DNA from: Xanthocytophaga agilis
Lineage (GTDB): Bacteria > Bacteroidota > Bacteroidia > Cytophagales > 172606-1
Assembly: GCF_030068605.1 (NCBI RefSeq)
Contig: NZ_JASJOU010000020.1
Location: 119,174 to 183,173, forward strand
Direction: 5' to 3'
DNA: 64,000 nt
The translations under genes and the position numbers were made by a program. Under the pieces are notes generated by a model. The model had not been told where the DNA came from, did no database searches, and saw only the letters and a list, made by a program, of their open reading frames with translations. Shown here piece by piece: positions 53,807 to 63,011 of this stretch (within the stretch, counting starts at the first letter, position 1; each line of letters starts with the position of its first letter).

Positions 53807-55132
53807 TTAAGGCAACATTCCAGCAGATTTCAACAATGTGTAGTAGGCAACAACAGCGTCTGCTTTGGCTAATTCAAGGTTGATTTTTGCCTGAAATAAC
53901 AATGTTTCCGCATCAATACGATCAGTAGTAGAGGCTACATTGTTCTTATATTTGGAATTTGTAATCCGGTAATTTTCTGTTGCCTGCTCTGTAGCAACTT
54001 CAAGCAATTTGATTTTTTCACGAGCCTGGACATAGCCTTCATAACTTTGTTTTACTTCTGTACGAATGTTGTCCTCTGTTACTGTTTTAGCTATTGTAGT
54101 CTGTTTCTCACTGGCTTCAGCCTGACTGATTTTTGCTTTTGTAGTATACAATGAAGCAATATCATAACTCAGCGTGAGACCAACGGTCAATGGAGTGATG
54201 GTTGAATTGGCTTTAGGTATTGGATTGGCATTTGGGTTAATATGATACAAGGCTGCTCCAGCGGCTAATGTTGGATACTTACTACTTTGTATAGACTTGA
54301 TATTTAATCTGCTATGTTGATTCTGATAATCTGCAATAGTTACCTCCTTACGGTTGCTCAGACTTTGATTGACATAATCCTGGAAAGAACTGCTTGTTGC
54401 TAACAGATTTAAAGATGTATCTACTTCAATCAGATTATCGTCAGTCAGACCCAGTAGCAAGCCTAAATGATAGCTTACTGTCTTCTGACTGGTAGTCAGA
54501 TCAAGATTGCTGATCTCAATGTTGGAACGTTGTAGTTTCCAGCGTAATACATCATTCTCGGTTGCCAGACCCTGTTTTACAAACTTCTCCGTTTCAATTA
54601 TTTTCTCGTCAATATCCTGAAAATTCTGCTGGATGACTTTCTGACTCTGTTTGATTTTATACAGATTGAAGTAGAGTTGAATCACTGCCAGCTTGATTTC
54701 GTTTTCCTGTCTGGTTACATCCAGTTCTGCAATCTTGGTTAAAAGAGCTGCTGATTCATCTGCATATTTGTGCTTATTTCCAGAATAGATAACCTGATTA
54801 ACAGAGGCTGTTCCCAGATACACATCTGCATTACGTGGCAATACAAACGGTTCTGCTCCTGGACTTAATTGAAACTGATTGGTAAGCATAAATGCATGAT
54901 TATACATAATGCTTGCCTTTGCCTGAGGTAATCGTTGTTCTTTGGTTATTTTTTGCTGAGCTGTTACTTCTTCAATTTTAGCTTTGGATAATTTCAAAGA
55001 CTTACTGTTGGATACTCCCAGCGTAAGTGCTTCCTCCAATGACAAAGGTTTGGTCTGTTGTGCTGTAGTAACCAGTGGCATACATAACAACAAGAGGATG
55101 GGTAATAAACAATTTTGATTTTTTAGTCTCAT
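53807..55132 (-). CDS. TolC-family outer-membrane efflux protein
   Basis: 441 residues, signal peptide ending PLVTTAQ, followed by two repeated helical/barrel halves of the TolC fold (LSLEEALTLGVSNSKSLKLS; QNEIKLAVIQLYFNLYKIKQ; SNRKEVTIADYQNQHSRLNI). It forms the outer-membrane duct of the tripartite pump encoded by the two downstream genes. It starts 16 bp after the TetR gene, so it is likely cotranscribed with its regulator. Confidence 0.95.
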   Translation of the reverse strand: MRLKNQNCLLPILLLLCMPLVTTAQQTKPLSLEEALTLGVSNSKSLKLSKAKIEEVTAQQKITKEQRLPQAKASIMYNHAFMLTNQFQLSPGAEPFVLPRNADVYLGTASVNQVIYSGNKHKYADESAALLTKIAELDVTRQENEIKLAVIQLYFNLYKIKQSQKVIQQNFQDIDEKIIETEKFVKQGLATENDVLRWKLQRSNIEISNLDLTTSQKTVSYHLGLLLGLTDDNLIEVDTSLNLLATSSSFQDYVNQSLSNRKEVTIADYQNQHSRLNIKSIQSSKYPTLAAGAALYHINPNANPIPKANSTITPLTVGLTLSYDIASLYTTKAKISQAEASEKQTTIAKTVTEDNIRTEVKQSYEGYVQAREKIKLLEVATEQATENYRITNSKYKNNVASTTDRIDAETLLFQAKINLELAKADAVVAYYTLLKSAGMLP

Positions 55133-55148
55133 ATGGTTTTAAAGGTAA

Positions 55149-55757
55149 TTACTTAATCTCCAGATAGGCTCTGAGCATTTCGTACAGATGTTTCTTTACT
55201 TGCTTCTTAACTTTGTTAGTCGCTGCTTCTGTTTCTTCCAGAGGTAGTGTAGTGTCCTGTGTGAAGTATTCCTTCTTCTTCACATTGAAAATAGTTCCGG
55301 AGATAGTAGCCATCAGCAGATCTGTATCTACTTTCCGAAAGAGCTTTTGTTTTTGTCCCTCATCAAGTAGTTTTCGGATTTCTTCCACATTTTTAGCATG
55401 GATGCGCATAATTGCTTCATGTGTGCCACCTCGTTGCTTCAAAAACAGCTCTCTTTGAGTGATCAGAAAATAATTGCTGTTGTTAAAAATCCGCTCAATG
55501 TAAATATCAATGAGTGATTCCAGTTTGGCAAAAGGGTCTTTGTTCTGGCTATTCAGATTTTGCAGACTGGTATATAAATCATTGCTTTTATTTTCGATCA
55601 AGGTTTCAAGTAGCTTTTCTTTTGATCCGAAATAATAGGAGATCATCGCTACGTTGACATTAGCACGTTGAGAAAGATCCTTTACGGAGGTTGCGTCAAA
55701 TCCTTTTTCTGCGAAAAGTTCTTCTGCGGCTTGTAAAATAATTTCTTTTTTATCCAT
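55149..55757 (-). CDS. TetR family transcriptional regulator
   Basis: 202 residues: N-terminal helix-turn-helix (about 5-50, IILQAAEELFAEKGFDATSV, KDLSQRANVNVAMISYYFGS) and an all-helical ligand-binding domain (DUF1956-like tail with KKQVKKHLYEMLRAYLE). It is the first gene of the efflux operon and probably represses it, releasing when a substrate binds. Two tandem palindromes and an inverted half-site lie 43-88 bp upstream of its start (separate entry), a likely operator. Confidence 0.95.
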   Translation of the reverse strand: MDKKEIILQAAEELFAEKGFDATSVKDLSQRANVNVAMISYYFGSKEKLLETLIENKSNDLYTSLQNLNSQNKDPFAKLESLIDIYIERIFNNSNYFLITQRELFLKQRGGTHEAIMRIHAKNVEEIRKLLDEGQKQKLFRKVDTDLLMATISGTIFNVKKKEYFTQDTTLPLEETEAATNKVKKQVKKHLYEMLRAYLEIK

Positions 55758-55799
55758 GGTGTCCGAGAGTTACTGGATATATAACAGCACAAATGTACA

Positions 55800-55845
55800 A
55801 ATCATTTATTAATTAAATGATTATTTAACTTAAATGTTTATTTAA
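55800..55845. promoter_or_regulatory. Candidate TetR operator: tandem palindromes
   Basis: TTAAATGATTATTTAA (55813-55828) and TTAAATGTTTATTTAA (55830-55845) are two near-identical 16-bp palindromes 17 bp apart. An inverted half AATCATTT at 55800-55807 pairs with AAATGATT at 55815-55822. They lie upstream of the tetR start (55757). Confidence 0.6.
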
Positions 55846-55983
55846 TTTTTGTGAAAATAATACAACATAAAATAAAACTGAGATGAATTGGTATTTTTTT
55901 AGTGAGGATAAGGATCTATCTTCTCATAGAAGGAGTGGGTGGAGCTTATAATAGGATAATTTTAATAGACAGTATTACAAGAA

Positions 55984-56017
55984 AAAAGCCCTGAATAATT
56001 ATACATACAGGGCTTTT
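55984..56017 (-). terminator. Terminator after panD
   Basis: Arms AAAAGCCCTG / CAGGGCTTTT (55984-55993 and 56008-56017) around a 14-base loop; on the - strand it ends in a T run. It begins 22 bp past the panD stop. Confidence 0.82.
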
Positions 56018-56038
56018 CGATCAGAATATTTTCGTGTG

Positions 56039-56389
56039 TTAACTAACAAGCTTATTGTTATCATCAGGGAAGACAACAAAGGGTTTGAATTTTTTGGCTT
56101 CTTCAAACTCCATCATTGCAAAGGAAATAATGATGAGGATATCACCAACTTGTACTCGTCGGGCTGCCGCACCATTCAGGCAAATCTTTCCGCTGCCTCT
56201 CTCTCCCTTAATGATATATGTTTCGAAGCGTTCGCCATTGTTGTTATTTACAATGAGTACTTTCTCGTTTTCAATCATATTGGCGGCATCCAGCAGATCT
56301 TCATCAATGGTAATGCTACCTACATAATTCAGGTTCGCTTCTGTAACCTTAACCCTATGGATTTTGGATTTTAGAATGTTGATAAACAT
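56039..56389 (-). CDS. panD: Aspartate 1-decarboxylase (pyruvoyl enzyme precursor)
   Basis: 116 residues, normal length. The self-cleavage site is Gly24-Ser25 in [16 protein letters not shown]; Ser25 becomes the pyruvoyl cofactor. Downstream conserved segments are [20 protein letters not shown] and [17 protein letters not shown]. The enzyme makes beta-alanine from aspartate for pantothenate and CoA. panC lies 0.9 kb upstream on the same strand with a HAD phosphatase gene between them. Confidence 0.96.
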   Translation of the reverse strand: MFINILKSKIHRVKVTEANLNYVGSITIDEDLLDAANMIENEKVLIVNNNNGERFETYIIKGERGSGKICLNGAAARRVQVGDILIIISFAMMEFEEAKKFKPFVVFPDDNNKLVS

Positions 56390-56584
56390 TGTTGTTATAT
56401 GTTGACGCTTTCCTTGTAAAGCGGCGCAAAGGTATGAAAATTATTGGCAATCCACCCTTGCATGTAAGGATTGCCTTTACAATGAGTTACAAAAACCGTG
56501 CAGCAATCACTTTGCTTCTCTGACGGGATTTATATGCGGGAATTACCTGCCATCCTGTGTCTAACAATCTTTTAATAAGAAAAG

Positions 56585-57232
56585 TTACCAGTGGAGTTCT
56601 GTATAGGTTTTTATTATAGTTGGAAGCTGAAATAAGGCGCGCAATTCTTCTGGAGTATGTGTAGTGGCAATGCCTACTACCTGCATATTGGCCGCTAGTG
56701 CAGCGGTAATTCCTGAAACAGAATCTTCAAAGGCAAGACAATGGTCCGGAGATACTGACAATTTGGCTGCTGCACTTTGAAATACTTCAGGGTGAGGTTT
56801 ACCTTGTTTTACCTCTTCACCACTGACAATAGCATCAAAATAGTGCTGGATTCGCAAGCCTGCCAGCGTGAACTGTACATTTTTCTGATCTCCCATAGTC
56901 GCAAGAGCAATGCGTATACCCTTGTTTTTAGCTTCTTCCAGAAACTCAATCAAACCTTCAATGGGTTTCAGGTGGGGGCGATACATTTCACGGTAAAGGG
57001 TTTCTTTTTCCTCACCTAATTCAGTGATTTGTTCATGAGATAGGTGATCACCAAAAAAACGTGGGATAATCTCAGTAATAGTCCCTTTATTTTTCTGCTC
57101 GTACTCGGCTTCTGTTATAGATATAGTATGTCTTTTCAGAAATTCAAAAAAAGCTAACTGATGGTATTCCATGTTGTGAATCAACGTACCATCCATATCA
57201 AATATAAAGGCTTTTATAAGAGGTGAAATCAT
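56585..57232 (-). CDS. HAD family phosphatase (beta-phosphoglucomutase-like)
   Basis: 215 residues: motif I DMDGTLI (FDMDGTLIHN, about 10-20), motif II-like IRIALATMGDQKN, motif III Lys in GEEVKQGKPHPEVF, motif IV LAFEDSVSGITAAL. It is the pgmB/CbbY-like subgroup of haloacid dehalogenase phosphatases acting on small sugar phosphates or other phosphates. It sits between panC and panD; a link to pantothenate is not established. The gap to panC upstream is 70 bp. Confidence 0.9.
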   Translation of the reverse strand: MISPLIKAFIFDMDGTLIHNMEYHQLAFFEFLKRHTISITEAEYEQKNKGTITEIIPRFFGDHLSHEQITELGEEKETLYREMYRPHLKPIEGLIEFLEEAKNKGIRIALATMGDQKNVQFTLAGLRIQHYFDAIVSGEEVKQGKPHPEVFQSAAAKLSVSPDHCLAFEDSVSGITAALAANMQVVGIATTHTPEELRALFQLPTIIKTYTELHW

Positions 57233-57302
57233 GAATAGCGAACGAGTTAAGAAAATCCTGTTGCTGACTTTAAAGAGAAATGAATCGGATTTGAAAGAGA
57301 TC

Positions 57303-58148
57303 TTATTCTACAAGAATGTTATCAATAAGTCGTACACCTCCTACAAAGGCTGCAATACAAAGTGCATAAGGTGCCTGTACTTTGCCTTCTATAAATGAGG
57401 ATAGATCATCCGTATTCACTACTTCAAAATATTCCAGTTCTACTTCATCGCTCTTGGTTAGATGAAGGGCTACTGTTTTCTTCGCAAGTTCTATAGTTCC
57501 ATCGTTATCCAGCATAGCATGTGCCATTTCCAGCGCCTGATACAATAGGGGAGCTACTGTACGTTGGGCAGAGCTAAGCCTTCTGTTACGGGATGACATG
57601 GCCAATCCATCTGATTCACGCATGGTTGGGCATATAAGCAACCGAACAGGAAACGATAAATCCTGAATCAGCCTGCGAATTACCAGGCATTGCTGCAGAT
57701 CTTTTTGTCCAAAGTAAGCCGCATCTGGTTGTACCATATGAAATAACTTGGAAACAACAATGCCCACGCCATTGAAATGTCCCGGACGAAATTTACCTTC
57801 CAGTACTGTCTCCAGATTGCCAAAATCCATTTTGAGATTCACAGGTGCCGGATACATTTCTGTATCTGCTGGCATAAAAAGCACGTCACAACCTGCATCC
57901 TGTAAGAGTTGCTGATCCGCTTCCGGAGTGCGTGGGTATTTTTTCAGATCTTCCGGATTGTTAAACTGAGTAGGATTTACATAAATACTACACACTGCCA
58001 AGTCATTATCTTCTTTACAACGTTTAATTAAAGAGAGATGTCCTTCATGTAGTGCCCCCATAGTGGGTACAAATCCTATGGTTTTATTCTGCTGACGGTT
58101 CTGGAACAGGTAATCTCGTAATGAGTGTATGGAGGTAAAGACTTGCAT
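57303..58148 (-). CDS. panC: Pantothenate synthetase
   Basis: 281 residues: GFVPTMGALHEGHLSLIKRC (nucleotide HxGH, about 25-44), CSIYVNPTQFNNPEDLKKYP (about 53-72), FGQKDLQQCLVIRRL, and MRESDGLAMSSRNRRLSS. Complete set for ATP-dependent joining of pantoate and beta-alanine. It lies in one - strand run with DinB upstream (47 bp) and HAD downstream; panD follows, giving a CoA-precursor grouping, while panB and panE are not in the window. Confidence 0.97.
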   Translation of the reverse strand: MQVFTSIHSLRDYLFQNRQQNKTIGFVPTMGALHEGHLSLIKRCKEDNDLAVCSIYVNPTQFNNPEDLKKYPRTPEADQQLLQDAGCDVLFMPADTEMYPAPVNLKMDFGNLETVLEGKFRPGHFNGVGIVVSKLFHMVQPDAAYFGQKDLQQCLVIRRLIQDLSFPVRLLICPTMRESDGLAMSSRNRRLSSAQRTVAPLLYQALEMAHAMLDNDGTIELAKKTVALHLTKSDEVELEYFEVVNTDDLSSFIEGKVQAPYALCIAAFVGGVRLIDNILVE

Positions 58149-58195
58149 AAATAGGGGTGCTATACTTTTCTGGTTGCGTGAGGTATTGGATAAAT

Positions 58196-58711
58196 CTACT
58201 GTATTTTCAGATAACGTTCTTTTAAAATATTGATATGATGACGTTCATGGCCTGCGATCATATAGAGAATAGCACGTACAGAAAGTTCTTTGCCATTGGC
58301 ATTGCCAATCTGTAAAAGAGCAGTTTCATCCAGATTGTCAAAAAGAAACAGGTTAGCATCTCTGACAGCGGAGTATTCTGCCAGTAGGCTAACGAGGGTA
58401 CGACTGTCAAAGTGAGCTGTTTCTGCATACAAATTTTCATCAAATCCAGGCAACGGTTGTTTTTCACCCCGGGCTATACATAGAACACGATAGGTGAAAA
58501 TACGTTCTGTATCAATCATATGTCCAAGCATTTCCTTTATACTCCATTTGCCTTCTGCATAACGATAAGTGCTCTCTTCTTCCGAAAGAGTATGTACCAA
58601 TTGCCATACTTCTTTCTGTCTTAGTATATCAATAGCATTATCTTCCGGAACCAGATTGATGTAACGACTGGTATACTCACTTTGAGGATACTCATTAGGC
58701 TGTGGTTTCAT
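58196..58711 (-). CDS. DinB-like family protein
   Basis: 171 residues of four-helix-bundle type: WQLVHTLSEEESTYRYAEGK, WSIKEMLGHMIDTERIFTYR with a metal-ligand His, and C-terminal YMIAGHERHHINILKERYL with the metal His cluster. These proteins form divalent-metal sites and are often mycothiol-, bacillithiol- or S-transferase-like, otherwise of unknown role. The gene lies 47 bp upstream of panC in the same direction. Length typical. Confidence 0.88.
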   Translation of the reverse strand: MKPQPNEYPQSEYTSRYINLVPEDNAIDILRQKEVWQLVHTLSEEESTYRYAEGKWSIKEMLGHMIDTERIFTYRVLCIARGEKQPLPGFDENLYAETAHFDSRTLVSLLAEYSAVRDANLFLFDNLDETALLQIGNANGKELSVRAILYMIAGHERHHINILKERYLKIQ

Positions 58712-58752
58712 AGATATTTAAAAGTGGATATGGATAATGAGGTTAGAAACAG

Positions 58753-58794
58753 TAACATTCTGCCAAGCAATTAAATATGCCCGACAGAATGTTA
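58753..58794 (-). terminator. Hairpin between GH92 and DinB genes
   Basis: Arms TAACATTCTG / CAGAATGTTA (58753-58762 and 58785-58794) with a 22-base loop, 29 bp after the GH92 stop on the - strand. A weaker terminator candidate. Confidence 0.45.
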
Positions 58795-58822
58795 TATATA
58801 ATTGATTCAGTTATGAAAGAAC

Positions 58823-61114
58823 TTATTTCTTGGCAGATACGGAGAATGGAAGTTGCTCTGGCTTAGTTCCTCTTTGTTGATTAGGAGTATTAGACATATC
58901 AAGCTTCAGTGTGCCACCCTGCAGAATGTCACTGTGTTTGATAAATGTGTTATTATATTCCTGTCCATTTAACTGGCAATTTTGAATGTATACATTGTTA
59001 TCATTGTTGCCAGGTGCTTCAATAGTAAAGGTTTTTCCATTTTCCAGGTGCATACTTACCTTGCGGAACAATGGACTTCCCAATACATACTCCTGTGTAC
59101 CCGGACAAACAGGATAGAAGCCCATCGCTGAGAATACATACCAGGCAGATGTCTGACCGTTGTCTTCATCACCACAATAGCCGTCCGGAGTTGGTTTATA
59201 CATTTTGTTCATTATTTCACGCAAACGGCTTTGTGCTTTCCAACCGGCACCTGCATAGTTGTACAGATAAACCATGTGCTGGATAGGTTGGTTACCATGT
59301 GCATATTGCCCCATGTTCATAATTTGCATTTCCCGGATTTCATGGATTGGGAATCCATAGTAGCTATCATCAAATACAGGAGGCATAGTAAATACAGAGT
59401 CTAGCATGGATACAAATGTTTTTTGTCCACCCATCAACCCAATCAGTCCTTGTACATCATGGAACACGCTCCATGTATAGTGCCAGCTGTTGCCTTCTGT
59501 AAATGCATCACCCCATTTGAATGGATTGAAGGGTTGTTGAAACTTACCATCCTGATTTTTACCACGCATCAGCTTGGTTTGTGGATCAAACAGGTTGCGG
59601 TAGTTTTGTGCACGTTTTGTAAACTTCTGCACATCAGCTTTGGGTTTCTGCAACGCCTGAGCAAGCTGAGAAATGGTAAAATCTGCGTAGGCATACTCCA
59701 GTGTACGGGCTGCATTTTCATTAATGCCAACATTATAAGGCACATAGCCCAACTTGTTATAATACGAAACCCCTTTTCTTCCTACAGATGACAATGGCCC
59801 TTCCTGTTCGCTGTTTTTCAGAACTGCCTCATACAATGTCTGGATATCATATCCACGAATTCCTTTCAGATAAGAGTCGGCAATAAGGGATGCTGAGTTG
59901 GAACCAATCATACAATCACGGTGTCCGGGACTAGCCCATTCAGGCAACCAGCCACTTTCCTTATAGGTATTAACCAGCCCCTGCATAATCTGGCTGTTTA
60001 GTTCCGGATACATCAGTGTAAAGAATGGGAATACCGCACGGAAAGTATCCCAGAATCCATTGTCTGTATATAAGTAGCCGTCTGCAATCTGACCGTTGTA
60101 AGGGCTATAGTGAACCGTTTTGTTCTGTGCATCTACTTCATGAAACTTGCGAGGGAACAACATAATTCGGTACAGGCAAGAATAAAATGTACGAACTTGT
60201 TCAGGACTACCACCTTCTACTTCCAGACGGGAAAGTTGTTGGTTCCAGATAGCTTTCGCTTTCTGTTGAAGCGTATTAAAATCGTCGTTACCTAACTCAC
60301 GTTGCAGGTTAAGCTCTGCTTGTTCTGGACTGATAAACGAAGAAGCTACACGGACCCGAATCTTCTGACCTTTTTTGGTTTTAAAACCAATCATGGCACC
60401 TACGTGATTGGCTTTGTATTCCAGAGTATCTTTGGCAAGCGTTTTTCCATGCCAGGTATTGCTGGATGTAAAAGGCGTATCGAAATACAATACAAAGTAA
60501 TTTTTGAAATTGGCAGGTACTCCACCACTGTTTTTGGTTGTGTAACCAATTATTTTCTTCTCATTGGGAAGAATCTTTATATAGGAACCTTTGTCAAATG
60601 CATCAATAATCACAAATGAAGAATCTGATGAAGGGAATGTCATCTGGAACATCGCAGCTCGCTCAGTAGGAACGATCTCTGTGGTAACGTCATGGTCTGC
60701 CAGATACACACTATAATAATAAGGCTTGGCGATCTCTGATTTGTGAGAGAACCAGCTACTGCGTTTCTCTTCATCAAAGACATGCTTTGTTACCGGCATT
60801 ATGGAAAACTGACCATAGTCATTGATCCAGGGTGAAGGCTGGTGGGTTTGTTTAAATCCTCGTATATGAGTAGAGGTATAGGTATAAGCCCAGCCATCAC
60901 CCATCTTTCCTGTTTGTGGCATCCAGCAGTTCATACCCCAAGGAAGTGAAATAGATGGATAGGTGTTTCCATTGGAAAGATTAAAGGTTGATTGCGTACC
61001 CATAAGTGGATTTACCCACTCGGTCAGGTCAGTTGGGGTATTTACTTCCTGTGCTGTAACCGATAGCGAAACGGATAGCACAAAAAATAAAAGAAATGAT
61101 TTTTTGAAAGACAT
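58823..61114 (-). CDS. GH92 family glycoside hydrolase (alpha-mannosidase-like)
   Basis: 763 residues: signal peptide (ending SLSVTAQ), N-terminal beta domain with EVNTPTDLTEWVNPLMGTQS, and a catalytic (alpha/alpha)6 domain. Motifs include FWDTFRAVFPFFTLMYPELN, the general-acid Glu in FTEGNSWHYTW, and the base pair of Asp in GDEDNGQTSAWYVFSAMGFY, 109 residues apart as I recall for GH92. The usual GNEP(S/T)HH block reads GNQPIQHMVYLYNYAG here. GH92 exo-alpha-mannosidases are calcium-dependent and act in the periplasm or at the surface. No SusCD pair or other glycosidase is adjacent. The ATG at 61114 gives a standard signal peptide; 61135 adds seven residues. Confidence 0.92.
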   Translation of the reverse strand: MSFKKSFLLFFVLSVSLSVTAQEVNTPTDLTEWVNPLMGTQSTFNLSNGNTYPSISLPWGMNCWMPQTGKMGDGWAYTYTSTHIRGFKQTHQPSPWINDYGQFSIMPVTKHVFDEEKRSSWFSHKSEIAKPYYYSVYLADHDVTTEIVPTERAAMFQMTFPSSDSSFVIIDAFDKGSYIKILPNEKKIIGYTTKNSGGVPANFKNYFVLYFDTPFTSSNTWHGKTLAKDTLEYKANHVGAMIGFKTKKGQKIRVRVASSFISPEQAELNLQRELGNDDFNTLQQKAKAIWNQQLSRLEVEGGSPEQVRTFYSCLYRIMLFPRKFHEVDAQNKTVHYSPYNGQIADGYLYTDNGFWDTFRAVFPFFTLMYPELNSQIMQGLVNTYKESGWLPEWASPGHRDCMIGSNSASLIADSYLKGIRGYDIQTLYEAVLKNSEQEGPLSSVGRKGVSYYNKLGYVPYNVGINENAARTLEYAYADFTISQLAQALQKPKADVQKFTKRAQNYRNLFDPQTKLMRGKNQDGKFQQPFNPFKWGDAFTEGNSWHYTWSVFHDVQGLIGLMGGQKTFVSMLDSVFTMPPVFDDSYYGFPIHEIREMQIMNMGQYAHGNQPIQHMVYLYNYAGAGWKAQSRLREIMNKMYKPTPDGYCGDEDNGQTSAWYVFSAMGFYPVCPGTQEYVLGSPLFRKVSMHLENGKTFTIEAPGNNDNNVYIQNCQLNGQEYNNTFIKHSDILQGGTLKLDMSNTPNQQRGTKPEQLPFSVSAKK

Positions 61115-61211
61115 AGATTTTAAGGAGGTATACATGACGTAAAGTCACAAACGTTGAAAATATGGATGCAATTTAAAAGATGTTTTGGAATTGTCAGGCT
61201 ATAAAACAATT

Positions 61212-62501
61212 TTAAGGCTTCTTATAAATTATTCCATCTTTCATCACAAAGGTAACTTTGCGAAGAGAGGTCATATCTTTGGTCGGATCACCTTCTACAG
61301 CAATCAGATCTGCCAGAAATTCAGGTTGGATAGCTCCCAGATGTGACAACTCAAACACGCGTGCATTAACCGATGTCGCTGATCGTAATACATCCAGTGG
61401 TTTCATGCCATATTCAGCCATCAGTTCCATTTCACGAACATTATCTCCATGACTAAATACACCTACATCACCACCCATCACAATGGTGACTCTAGCTTCC
61501 ATGGCTTGTTTAAAGCTTTGTTTTTTTTGCTGAATACGAGTTGGTTCAGGATCTGTTCCTTTTTTCCATCCTCTGTATTGCAAAATAGCATCTCCGGCCG
61601 CCAGAGTAGGACAGAGGGCTACATCTTTCTGTGCCATCAACTTAAAAATTTCAGGATTGCCGTTATCTCCATGTTCAATAGTCCGGATACCAGCCTGTAT
61701 AGCCCGACGCATGCCTTCTGCTGTACTGGCATGTGCCACTACAACCCGACCACTACTAGCCGCTGTTTCTACCGCCAGTCGTAGTTCTGCTTCTGTGAAT
61801 GTTGGCATTGCTTCACCCCGCATACCCCAGCGATAGTCTGCATAGACTTTGACGATATCAGCTCCTTTACCAATTTGTTCACGTACTACCCGAACCAGAT
61901 CTTCAGCACCTGAAGCTTCCTGTGCTCCTTGGGGGACTAGGACATGAGTAGCAAATCCTTTAGGACCATAACTACCTGTAGCCACAATAGCGCGTCCGGC
62001 TACCAGCATTCTCGGACCAGGAATTATACCTTTCTCGATAGCCTGTTTTAATCCTACATCATCATACTCAGCTCCTTCTGTGCCCAAGTCTCGAACGGTA
62101 GTAATTCCTGCCAGTAATGTTTTATTTGCATGAACTACTGCTCTGGCTGTACGTTCAGCGTGAGATTCTTTCAGTACCTGATCATCCCAGGATGTTTCAT
62201 TATAAGGATGCAGAAACAAATGGGAATGTCCCTCAATCAGACCGGGTAGCAAAGTCATAGCAGGCAAATTGATTGTTTCCGCATTGGCTGGTAGTTGTAT
62301 ATCTGCTGGCTTTCCTGCTGCAATGATCTTATTTCCCTGAACAAGGACTATCCAACCAGTCTTTACTTCTTTGCCGTCAAAGACTCGTTCTGGTTTTAGA
62401 ACATAGGTTTTAACAGGAAGAGTAGAGGAGCTTTGTGCATTGGAAAAAAAGGTGGTCCATAAAGTGATCAACAGTAAATGTAACTTCAAATGGTATAACA
62501 T
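61212..62501 (-). CDS. Exported amidohydrolase family protein
   Basis: 429 residues: signal peptide ending FFSNAQ, then a metal-dependent TIM-barrel hydrolase. It has GLIEGHSHLFLHP (HxH, about 95), the carboxylated Lys in GADIVKVYADYR, His in RVVVAHASTAEGM and TIEHGDNG, and Asp in GGDVGVFSHGDN. This is the imidazolonepropionase/prolidase-like amidohydrolase subtype; relatives cleave dipeptides or cyclic amides. The frame runs to 62579, but the ATG at 62501 starts the signal peptide. It is 98 bp upstream of the GH92 gene in the same direction, possibly one unit. Substrate unknown. Confidence 0.9.
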   Translation of the reverse strand: MLYHLKLHLLLITLWTTFFSNAQSSSTLPVKTYVLKPERVFDGKEVKTGWIVLVQGNKIIAAGKPADIQLPANAETINLPAMTLLPGLIEGHSHLFLHPYNETSWDDQVLKESHAERTARAVVHANKTLLAGITTVRDLGTEGAEYDDVGLKQAIEKGIIPGPRMLVAGRAIVATGSYGPKGFATHVLVPQGAQEASGAEDLVRVVREQIGKGADIVKVYADYRWGMRGEAMPTFTEAELRLAVETAASSGRVVVAHASTAEGMRRAIQAGIRTIEHGDNGNPEIFKLMAQKDVALCPTLAAGDAILQYRGWKKGTDPEPTRIQQKKQSFKQAMEARVTIVMGGDVGVFSHGDNVREMELMAEYGMKPLDVLRSATSVNARVFELSHLGAIQPEFLADLIAVEGDPTKDMTSLRKVTFVMKDGIIYKKP

Positions 62502-63011
62502 GAATGGTTTGGTAAGTGTTGATGTAAAGTTGAATACCTGAAAAGTGAAACTACATATAAGTATCATTCTGCGCCACAAAAATCAATATATAATGCGAAA
62601 GGGGTAGTTCAGAATTATCCTGTTTCTATGTTCTTCTACATACTGTAAATTAATCAGTTAGCATGCCAATATAGTCGATTATGTTCTATGCTTCATCGAA
62701 AAGAAATTGAACCTGATCAGATATGACGTATCAATGATTGGCACAAACGAACAGGGCTGGTTTTCGGATTGACTGGAATTAAAATCTTATCCGTCATAGT
62801 AGTAGAGAAGTACTTATGTTGTCAATAGCTGCAAATGGTATCTATCTAATTAGGGATAAGCCTATCTCTGGCAAAAAAAGTATAAAAAAATAAATGATTT
62901 AATTGCTTGTTAGACAGTGACTTATACTTATATGTGCTTTTTCTTGGAAAAAAAATAAAAAAGTGACGCAACCGTTTGCGAAAATCTTCCGTGCTGTGTC
63001 TGAATTCGATT
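62502..63011. other. Gap upstream of second sigma gene
   Basis: 510 bp of AT-rich sequence between divergent genes. The only feature I can name is the ACGCAACC motif near 62964-62971. Small open frames here have no support. Confidence 0.45.
62964..62995 (+). promoter_or_regulatory. Putative ECF-type promoter of sigma gene 2
   Basis: ACGCAACC at 62964-62971 then, about 16 bases on, CGTGCT, ending about 20 bp before the ATG at 63012. It shares GCAACC with the site upstream of sigma gene 1. Confidence 0.4.

Noticed and set aside
59423..59791. 122-codon frame on the + strand inside GH92
   Set aside because: Antisense to a conserved gene without its own evidence.
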